Assembly (NCBI GenBank): GCA_049323615.1 | Contig: JBMOPD010000105.1 | Span: 1-19,618, forward strand | Direction: 5' to 3' | Length of the DNA stretch: 19,618 nt | Origin: JBMOPD01 sp049323615 | Lineage (GTDB): Bacteria > Bacillota > Desulfotomaculia > Desulfotomaculales > Desulfocucumaceae | Part shown: piece after piece, positions 6,628-12,033 of the stretch | Position numbering within the stretch: the first letter of the stretch is position 1 | Layout: each line of letters opens with the position of its first letter | Made by a program: the position numbers and the translations under genes | The notes under the pieces: model-generated | Databases searched by the model: none | What the model was told of the DNA's origin: nothing | The model's input: the letters and a program-made list of their open reading frames with translations, nothing else

Positions 6628-7269
6628 TCAATCTCTATTCTGTTTTCTAAATCTGTATTCATTAAAGTTTATTACTTTTTTGTCAGATAAACAATCGCCC
6701 TTCTCAAGATGACTTATAACTTTGGATATTTCCTCCCTTACCTTCCTGTAATCTATCTCACTCCAGGCTTTTAACAGCGGGATAAAGCCCTTTTCCCCCG
6801 ATGCTTTAATCTTATCCAGCAACAGCAATATCATACCCCTGTTTCTGTCTTTCAGCTCATTTACAAAGCTGTAGTCCCCGCCTGGAATTAGCGACCTGAG
6901 CTTTTCCAGCAATTCATCTGAATATGTATCCCGTTCAATTTCCCAGCCCCTGTCGGTATAAACAATCACAGGCAGTCTGCCGCTGTACTCAATATCCAGA
7001 TATCCTTTCTTTACAAGCCAGTCAATCCTGGCCGTTATGTCCTCAATCTTTAGTTCCTTATAAAAACCGTATACGGGACATTTGTCCAAGCCGTATTTAA
7101 GCAGATTTTTATCTTTTGACCCCTTCAGTATTTTGGCAAGCAGGCTCCTGCCTCCAGTGGCAATCAGCTCGTCAGCGCCGCGTAAAATTGCTTTTATCTC
7201 CTCAAACGGCAGCTCTTTTATGTCTTTTGGATCAAGGTGATATCTGACCCTTTGTTTCCTTTTGCCCAT
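6628..7269 (-). CDS. RQC-like winged-helix DNA-binding protein (RQC-minor-1 type)
   Basis: A 213-residue soluble protein. Its first two thirds resemble the winged-helix RQC domain that RecQ helicases use to bind DNA, but no helicase domain is present. Key stretch: ADELIATGGRSLLAKILKGS, then GLDKCPVYGFYKELKIEDITARIDWLVKKGYLDIEY, then LPVIVYTDRGWEIERD. These correspond to the RQC helix-turn-helix and wing. I recall such stand-alone proteins being named RQC-minor-1 family. The C-terminal 80 residues are helical and charged (LVNELKDRNRGMILLLLDKIKASGEKGFIPLLKAW). ATG 7269 is preceded by GGGGTG (about 7274-7280); the longer frame to 7320 adds 17 residues without support. It seems monocistronic. Function unknown; DNA repair or conflict-related roles are possible. 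Confidence 0.72.
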   Translation of the reverse strand: MGKRKQRVRYHLDPKDIKELPFEEIKAILRGADELIATGGRSLLAKILKGSKDKNLLKYGLDKCPVYGFYKELKIEDITARIDWLVKKGYLDIEYSGRLPVIVYTDRGWEIERDTYSDELLEKLRSLIPGGDYSFVNELKDRNRGMILLLLDKIKASGEKGFIPLLKAWSEIDYRKVREEISKVISHLEKGDCLSDKKVINFNEYRFRKQNRD

Positions 7270-7404
7270 AAAACACCCCAAATTCCCTGTGCAGTTCGTG
7301 CACCAGGCTGCCCAGCTCAATTAGGATCCTTTTTTTTATAACACAGTGATCGATTTGATTCAAGTTGCTAACATAAGAAACCCTTGTTCACAGGAATTAC
7401 AGAG

Positions 7405-7433
7405 TTGAATCTCCGGGTCGGATAAGATAATAT
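7405..7433 (+). promoter_or_regulatory. Sigma-A promoter of an orphan transcription unit
   Basis: TTGAAT (7405-7410), exactly 17 bases, then TAATAT (7428-7433). The predicted start is near 7440. No established gene follows before the terminator at 7821-7857. Confidence 0.55.
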
Positions 7434-7515
7434 GTTACCCCAAAAGGGGCCTGACGTCAGCCTGGCGTTATGGCAGCAAATTATTTTAAATTCTTTCCCG
7501 CCAAGGACTGGTATC

Positions 7516-7680
7516 ATGACGAAGCAGATCGGAAGAGACCGAAGATATCGTCAAGTTTGCCTCACGCCAGTTGCACCCGAAGATAGCCGCCGTGGGGAGC
7601 CCGAAATTTCGGTAAGCAAGCCCGAAGAGGCGCCGGCCGACATAAAATGGACGGATGATGCCGGGGAAGACCCGGAGTAG
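7516..7680 (+). CDS. Possible 54-residue small protein, basic head and acidic tail
   Basis: I do not recognise it. ATG 7516 has AAGGA (7503-7507) eight bases upstream and lies inside the transcript predicted from the promoter at 7405-7433. The product would be rich in Arg/Lys at the N-terminus (MTKQIGRDRRYRQ) and in Asp/Glu/Pro at the C-terminus (DIKWTDDAGEDPE), hydrophilic and probably disordered. The frame is open further upstream to 7432, but that start would lie at the -10 element and is not credible. A non-coding RNA is an equally good explanation of this interval. Confidence 0.3.
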   Translation: MTKQIGRDRRYRQVCLTPVAPEDSRRGEPEISVSKPEEAPADIKWTDDAGEDPE

Positions 7681-7820
7681 GGCTGCCGGCGCCGCTCATC
7701 CCGCCGGGTGAAAGCCGGCAAGGACGGGTAAAGGCAAATCGCCGGAATGGGAAAATACACGGAAACAAGGTACACCGTTTCAACAATTCAGCAACCGGCG
7801 CCATCAAATTCACCCAAACG

Positions 7821-7857
7821 CTTCCGGTTACGGCCTTCCGGAAGTCTATTTTTTTAT
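7821..7857 (+). terminator. Rho-independent terminator of the orphan unit
   Basis: CTTCCGG (7821-7827) pairs perfectly with CCGGAAG (7838-7844) across a 10-base loop and is followed by TCTA and a run of seven T. It lies between the orphan unit and the hsp20 promoter, insulating the chaperone operon. The stretch 7434-7820 between promoter and terminator holds only the small ORF and GC-rich inverted repeats, for example GCCGGC at 7685-7690 and 7714-7719. Confidence 0.7.
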
Positions 7858-7889
7858 TACTTTATTTTTCTGGTACAACAAAAATCATC

Positions 7890-7918
7890 TTGACACCATG
7901 TAACTTCAGGTGTATATT
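7890..7918 (+). promoter_or_regulatory. Consensus sigma-A promoter of hsp20 and probably the chaperone operon
   Basis: TTGACA (7890-7895), exactly 17 bases, TATATT (7913-7918). The predicted start is near 7924, inside the CtsR operator. Confidence 0.85.
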
Positions 7919-7920
7919 AT

Positions 7921-7947
7921 GGTCAAAGATGGTCAAAGATGGTCAAA
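7921..7947 (+). promoter_or_regulatory. CtsR operator with three tandem heptads
   Basis: GGTCAAA occurs three times with exact 10-base spacing (7921, 7931, 7941), separated by GAT. The CtsR heat-shock repressor of Firmicutes recognises a direct repeat of A/GGTCAAA separated by three bases (NAN), so two copies match perfectly and the third adds an overlapping second site. The array covers about -4 to +23 relative to the predicted start, a position expected to block transcription. Confidence 0.88.
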
Positions 7948-8005
7948 GTTAAACATCAGGCACCTGACTGCCGGGAGAAATATTAAAAGAAGGGAGTATC
8001 AAGAC

Positions 8006-8455
8006 ATGACACTGGTAAGGTGGGAGCCGTTTCGTGAACTGGTAAATCTTAAGAACACCATTAACAGCCTCTTTGATGAAAATTTCCGGCGCGTTGTTCA
8101 TCCGGAAATGGGAACCGCCTCCCAGGGGTGGACCTTTCCCATTGACATCAAGGAGACTCCTGAAGACATCCGGATTAAAGCCGAAATACCCGGCGTAAAA
8201 CGGGAAGACATTAAAGTCAGCTATGACAATAATGTACTGACCATCCGGGGCGAACGGAAAAATGAAGAGAAGGAAGAAGGAGCCGATTTTATCAGGGTCG
8301 AGCGCAGGTATGGATCCTTCAGCAGGTCATTCTTCGTGGACATACCGGTAAAAACCGACCAGATAAAAGCCGGCTACAAGGATGGCATCCTGGAAGTCAC
8401 ACTGCCCAAGGATCAGCCGGAATCCAAAGAAATTAAGATACAAATTGAAGGTTAA
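8006..8455 (+). CDS. hsp20: Small heat shock protein, Hsp20/alpha-crystallin family
   Basis: A 149-residue ATP-independent holdase that binds unfolding proteins and hands them to DnaK/ClpB. The N-terminus, LVRWEPFRELVNLKNTINSLFDENF, is typical of Clostridial Hsp20. The alpha-crystallin domain covers about residues 43-136 (WTFPIDIKETPEDIRIKAEIPGV ... GSFSRSFFVDIPV ... AGYKDGILEVTLPK). The C-terminal IKIQI supplies the I-x-I motif used in oligomer assembly. ATG 8006 has AGGGAG about nine bases upstream. A longer frame from 7910 would start before the predicted transcription start and translate the CtsR operator, so it is rejected. Expression should be repressed by CtsR. No obvious terminator separates it from dnaK 113 bases downstream. 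Confidence 0.94.
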   Translation: MTLVRWEPFRELVNLKNTINSLFDENFRRVVHPEMGTASQGWTFPIDIKETPEDIRIKAEIPGVKREDIKVSYDNNVLTIRGERKNEEKEEGADFIRVERRYGSFSRSFFVDIPVKTDQIKAGYKDGILEVTLPKDQPESKEIKIQIEG

Positions 8456-8568
8456 CATTTTCTCTCCCGGCAGTTTAAGAAATTGTTAATTGTTATCATA
8501 CTGAACAGCCGTGTGATTAATAATAGTGGTAAATTTAAAATTAACCCATTTAAAAGGAGGTTTGAATA

Positions 8569-10488
8569 ATGGGCAAGACTGTAGGAATAGACCTCGGTAC
8601 CACCAACTCGGTGGTGTCGGTGATGGAGGGCGGCAAGCCCACGGTAATCGTCAACGCGGAAGGATCACGCACCACCCCTTCGGTGGTTGCTTTCAAAAAA
8701 GACGGAGAACGGCTGGTCGGCCAGGTGGCCAGGCGCCAGTCGGTGTTAAACCCGGAAAACACCCTTTACTCGGTGAAGCGCTTTATCGGCCGCCGCTATC
8801 CGGAAGTGGCCGAAGAGCGGAACCTGGTGCCCTACAAGGTGGTGCCCGGCCCCAACGACGCGGTGCGTTTCGAAATAAACGGCAAGAAATACGCGCCGGA
8901 GGAAATCTCGGCCATGGTGCTGCGCAAGCTGGCGGACGACGCCTCCAAATACCTGGGCGAGAAGGTAACCGACGCAGTCATTACGGTGCCGGCCTATTTC
9001 AATGACGCCCAGCGGCAGGCCACCAAGGACGCCGGCAAGATTGCCGGCCTGAACGTGCTGCGCATCATCAACGAACCCACCGCGGCAGCCCTGGCCTACG
9101 GGCTGGACAAGAAGGAAAACAAGACCATCCTGGTTTTCGACCTGGGTGGCGGCACTTTCGACGTTTCCATCCTGGAGGTGGGAGACGGGGTCTTTGAAGT
9201 CAAAGCCACCAACGGGGACACGCACCTGGGCGGGGACAATTTTGACAAGGCCATTGTGGACTGGATGGCCGATGAATTCAAAAAGGATTACGGCATTGAC
9301 CTGCGCAACGACAAGCAGGCCCTGCAGCGCCTGACCGAAGCGGCGGAAAAGGCCAAGATGGAGCTTTCCACCACCATGGAAACCCAGATCAGCCTGCCCT
9401 TTATCACCGCCGACGTCACAGGCCCCAAACACCTGGAGATGAAGCTGACCCGGGCCAAGTTTGACGACCTTACCCACCACCTGGTGGAGCGCTGCCGGGG
9501 ACCGGTGCTGGCGGCCCTGTCCGACGCCAAACTGACCGAAAAAGACATAGACGAGGTAATCCTGGTGGGCGGTTCCACCCGCATACCGGCGGTGCAAAAG
9601 CTGGTGCGCCAGCTTACCGGCGGGAAAGACCCGCATCAGGGGGTAAACCCGGACGAGGTGGTGGCCATCGGCGCGGCCATCCAGGGCGGCGTGCTGGCCG
9701 GAGAAGTGAAAGACGTGCTGCTGCTGGATGTCACACCCCTGTCCCTGGGCGTGGAAACCCTGGGCGGGATAATGTCCAGGATAATAGAACGGAACACCAC
9801 CATCCCGGTAAGGCGCAGCCAGGTATTCAGCACCGCCGAGGACAACCAGCCGGCCGTGGACATCCACGTGCTGCAGGGCGAGCGGGAATTGGCCCGGGAC
9901 AACCGGTCCCTGGGGCAGTTTAAACTGGACGGCATCCCGATGGCCCCCAGGGGAGTGCCTCAGATTGAGGTGACCTTTGACATCGACGCCAACGGGATCC
10001 TTAAGGTCAGCGCCCAGGACAAGGCCACCGGCAAGGAGCAGGCGATCACCATCAGCGGATCCACCAGCCTGGACAAGGGGGAAGTTGACCGCATGGTGCG
10101 CGAGGCCGAAGCCCATGCCGCCGAAGACAAGCAGCGCAAGCAGGAAGTGGAGGCCCGGAACGAGGCCGACGCCCTGGCGTACCAGGTGGAACGGCAGCTC
10201 AGGGACCTCGGGGACAAGGCGCCGGTGCACGAAAAGGCCCGCATCGAGCAGCTGCTGGGTGATTTGAAGGCCGCCCTCAAGGAGAACGCCCCCGTTGACC
10301 GCATCAGGTCCCTGCACAGCGACCTGCAGCAGGCAGCCTACGCCCTCTCCCAGGCCGCCTACCAGAAACAGCAACAGCCCGGCGGCGCCGCCGGTGAATA
10401 CAGCGCCGGGGCCCAGGGCGGGGGATTCCACCCCGGGGCAGCCAACCGGGGCGACGATGTGGTGGACGCCGAGTACGAGGTGAGATAA
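8569..10488 (+). CDS. dnaK: Molecular chaperone DnaK (Hsp70)
   Basis: A full-length Hsp70 of 639 residues, the ATP-driven foldase of the cytoplasm. Motifs appear in order. The nucleotide-binding domain has GIDLGTTNSVVSV (6-18), INEPTAAALAYGLDKK (about 166-181), FDLGGGTFDVSIL (about 190-202) and LVGGSTRIPAVQ (about 332-343). The interdomain linker is VLLLDVTPLSLG (about 383-394). A beta substrate-binding domain, a helical lid, a Gln/Gly-rich tail and the terminal DDVVDAEYEVR follow. The start has AAGGAGG eight bases upstream. Upstream there is neither a CIRCE element nor a good promoter, so readthrough from hsp20 is likely. Neither grpE nor hrcA is adjacent, suggesting this is a second dnaK locus specialised to work with the J protein and ClpB here. 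That is inference from gene order. Confidence 0.97.
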   Translation: MGKTVGIDLGTTNSVVSVMEGGKPTVIVNAEGSRTTPSVVAFKKDGERLVGQVARRQSVLNPENTLYSVKRFIGRRYPEVAEERNLVPYKVVPGPNDAVRFEINGKKYAPEEISAMVLRKLADDASKYLGEKVTDAVITVPAYFNDAQRQATKDAGKIAGLNVLRIINEPTAAALAYGLDKKENKTILVFDLGGGTFDVSILEVGDGVFEVKATNGDTHLGGDNFDKAIVDWMADEFKKDYGIDLRNDKQALQRLTEAAEKAKMELSTTMETQISLPFITADVTGPKHLEMKLTRAKFDDLTHHLVERCRGPVLAALSDAKLTEKDIDEVILVGGSTRIPAVQKLVRQLTGGKDPHQGVNPDEVVAIGAAIQGGVLAGEVKDVLLLDVTPLSLGVETLGGIMSRIIERNTTIPVRRSQVFSTAEDNQPAVDIHVLQGERELARDNRSLGQFKLDGIPMAPRGVPQIEVTFDIDANGILKVSAQDKATGKEQAITISGSTSLDKGEVDRMVREAEAHAAEDKQRKQEVEARNEADALAYQVERQLRDLGDKAPVHEKARIEQLLGDLKAALKENAPVDRIRSLHSDLQQAAYALSQAAYQKQQQPGGAAGEYSAGAQGGGFHPGAANRGDDVVDAEYEVR

Positions 10489-10604
10489 AATCGCTTCGGC
10501 CCTGCCGGTGACAGGGGAACCGGTTTTCTCTTACGGCCTGGGCGGCGGGCTGTTGTTGCCCCCGGCCACCGCCGGGGTGGCCAAAGGCAGGTGAATATTC
10601 TAAA
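10489..10604 (+). promoter_or_regulatory. Structured dnaK-cbpA spacer with mutually exclusive hairpins
   Basis: Two perfect 7-bp GC stems overlap: CCCCGGC/GCCGGGG (10560-10566 with 10571-10577) and GGCCACC/GGTGGCC (10564-10570 with 10576-10582). Only one can form at a time. They end four bases before GGCAGGTGA (10586-10594), the likely ribosome binding site of the J-protein gene. Further upstream CCCTG/CAGGG and CCGGT/ACCGG also interleave (10500-10523). They may tune expression or stabilise the dnaK mRNA; none is a convincing terminator. Confidence 0.4.
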
Positions 10605-11588
10605 ATGGCTGTAACTTATCAGGACTACTATGAAATATTGGGCGTGGGCCGCAATGCGACGGAAAAGGAAATAAAGGCCGCCTACCGCAAGCTGGCCCGG
10701 CAGTGGCACCCTGACCTGCACACCGGTAAGGACAAGGCCATGGCCGAGGAAAAATTCAAGCAGATTAACGAAGCCTATGAAGTGCTCAGTGATCCCGAAA
10801 AGCGGGCCAAGTACGACCGGCTGGGCAGCAACTGGCGGGCCGGCCAGGATTTCCGCCCGCCCCCGGACATGGGAGATTTTCAATTCTACACCGGCACGGG
10901 GGCCGGGGGTTTCAGCGACTTTTTTGAAATACTGTTCGGCGGCGGGTCACCCTTTGGACGGACGGCACGGGCAGCCCGCCGGGGCCCGCTGCGCGGACAG
11001 GACGTGGAAAGCGAACTGGAGCTTACCCTGGAGGAAGCATACCGGGGCGGGGAAAAATCGCTGCAGCTGTCCACCCGGGAAGTATGCCCGGTTTGCGGCG
11101 GCGACGGGTATAACAACAACTCCTTTTGCAACCGCTGCGGGGGCACCGGTTTAACCAGCGAGACAAAAACCCTGTCCGTAAAAATCCCGCCGGGAGTTCG
11201 CGACGGCAGCCGAATCCGGCTTAAGGGCCAGGGCGGGGAAGGGTTGAACGGAGGCCCGCGGGGCGACCTGTACCTGAAGGTGCGCCTGCTGCCGCACCCG
11301 ACATACAAGGTGCAGGGAAACGACCTGGAAACAGAGGTGGTCCTGCGGCCCGAACAGGCCGTCCTGGGCGGGCAGGTTACCGTACCAACCCTGGACGGCC
11401 CGGTGGAGATGAAGGTGCCGGCCGGCATCCGGGCCGGAAAGCGCCTGCGCTTAAGAAACAAGGGGCTGCCCGCCCACGGCGGCCGGGGCGATCAATATGT
11501 GCGGGTCATAATCGACATCCCCGGTCACCTGACGGCTGAAGAAGAACAGCTTTACCGGCAGCTGGCCGCACTCGGGAAAGGGGTGTAA
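10605..11588 (+). CDS. cbpA: J-domain cochaperone, CbpA-like with a half zinc finger
   Basis: A 327-residue Hsp40 that stimulates DnaK ATPase and delivers substrate. The J domain spans about 6-72 (YYEILGVGRNATEKEIKAAYRKLARQWHPD; HPD intact). A Gly/Phe-rich linker follows (GTGAGGFSDFFEILFGGGSPFG), then two beta-sandwich client-binding domains ending in the dimerisation segment. Unlike CbpA, it carries two zinc-type CxxCxGxG repeats (Cys161-Gly168 and Cys175-Gly182). Unlike DnaJ, it has two rather than four, enough for a single zinc centre. It is thus intermediate between type I and type II J proteins. ATG 10605 follows GGCAGGTGA. The cbpM-like gene begins three bases after its stop, supporting the CbpA name over DnaJ. 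Confidence 0.92.
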   Translation: MAVTYQDYYEILGVGRNATEKEIKAAYRKLARQWHPDLHTGKDKAMAEEKFKQINEAYEVLSDPEKRAKYDRLGSNWRAGQDFRPPPDMGDFQFYTGTGAGGFSDFFEILFGGGSPFGRTARAARRGPLRGQDVESELELTLEEAYRGGEKSLQLSTREVCPVCGGDGYNNNSFCNRCGGTGLTSETKTLSVKIPPGVRDGSRIRLKGQGGEGLNGGPRGDLYLKVRLLPHPTYKVQGNDLETEVVLRPEQAVLGGQVTVPTLDGPVEMKVPAGIRAGKRLRLRNKGLPAHGGRGDQYVRVIIDIPGHLTAEEEQLYRQLAALGKGV

Positions 11589-11591
11589 GCG

Positions 11592-11888
11592 GTGAAAAAA
11601 TTTTATCTGCAGATATATCACCACACCCTGTCTCAAGATGATGAGGATGCCTGGGTAGATGCAGGCATCCTGGGGATACACCCCGAAATAGTGAACCTGC
11701 TGGCCGAACTGGGGATTGTGGAGATTAATATGGGGCACGTGCCGGCGCAGCAGGCGGCGCGCATCCAAAAGCTGCTCCGCCTGCGCCGGGACCTGGGCGT
11801 CAACCTGCCCGGGGCAGCCATTATACTGAATATGCTGGAAAGAATGGAAATGCTTGAGGATGAAATAGAACGGCTGAAAAGGAGGTGA
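11592..11888 (+). CDS. cbpM: Chaperone modulator CbpM-like (MerR-like) protein
   Basis: A 98-residue protein of the CbpM/MerR_2 type. In characterised systems CbpM binds the J domain of CbpA and inhibits it; the positional analogue DafA of Thermus joins DnaK and DnaJ in a complex. The sequence shows an N-terminal wing-like part (MKKFYLQIYHHT), a MerR-like helix-turn-helix portion (AGILGIHPEIVNLLAELGIVEI, then QQAARIQKLLRLRRDLGVNLPGAAIIL) and a C-terminal coiled coil (MLERMEMLEDEIERLKRR). GTG 11592 follows the J-protein stop by three bases, so the two are translationally coupled. Role as a DnaK-system regulator is inferred from family and position. Confidence 0.85.
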   Translation: MKKFYLQIYHHTLSQDDEDAWVDAGILGIHPEIVNLLAELGIVEINMGHVPAQQAARIQKLLRLRRDLGVNLPGAAIILNMLERMEMLEDEIERLKRR

Positions 11889-11906
11889 ACTCCCGGGCGC
11901 TATTGA

Positions 11907-12011
11907 GGGGACATTCCTGCCGTGGGACAGTTGTTAGCTGTTTGCTATCAGCCGTTAGCCTGTAGGGATGAATAATCATTTGCCCGTTGTAAATCCGGCA
12001 GGTGTGTCCCC
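11907..12011. repeat. REP/MITE-like element bounded by 16-bp imperfect inverted repeats
   Basis: GGGGACATTCCTGCCG (11907-11922) matches the reverse complement of CGGCAGGTGTGTCCCC (11996-12011) at 14 of 16 positions. GGGGACA...TGTCCCC ends resemble those of palindromic repeats mobilised by REP-associated tyrosine transposases. The interior carries repetitive TTAGCTG/GTTAGCC-type segments and no ORF. It occupies nearly the whole cbpM-clpB spacer and could form a long hairpin in the transcript. Confidence 0.5.
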
Positions 12012-12033
12012 TTTCCTCTGGGGGGTTTAACAT

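Noticed and set aside
7432..7515. Longer version of the small ORF in the orphan unit
   Set aside because: ATG 7432 overlaps the -10 element and has no ribosome binding site.
7919..7948. Tandem 10-bp repeats considered as the start of a CRISPR or microsatellite
   Set aside because: The unit is GGTCAAAGAT with a heptad matching the CtsR operator, placed exactly over a promoter start; no spacers occur.
7910..8005. N-terminal extension of Hsp20 starting at GTG 7910
   Set aside because: It starts upstream of the predicted transcription start and would translate the CtsR operator repeats; ATG 8006 has its own ribosome binding site and matches the family start.
8456..8568. CIRCE/HrcA operator upstream of dnaK
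   Set aside because: I looked for TTAGCACTC-N9-GAGTGCTAA and found nothing similar; the spacer is AT-rich with no such dyad.
8746..10431. Very long antisense ORF opposite dnaK, and similar ones opposite clpB and the J-protein gene
   Set aside because: Shadow frames of GC-rich genes with strong codon bias; the sense genes are unmistakable and the antisense products look like no protein family.
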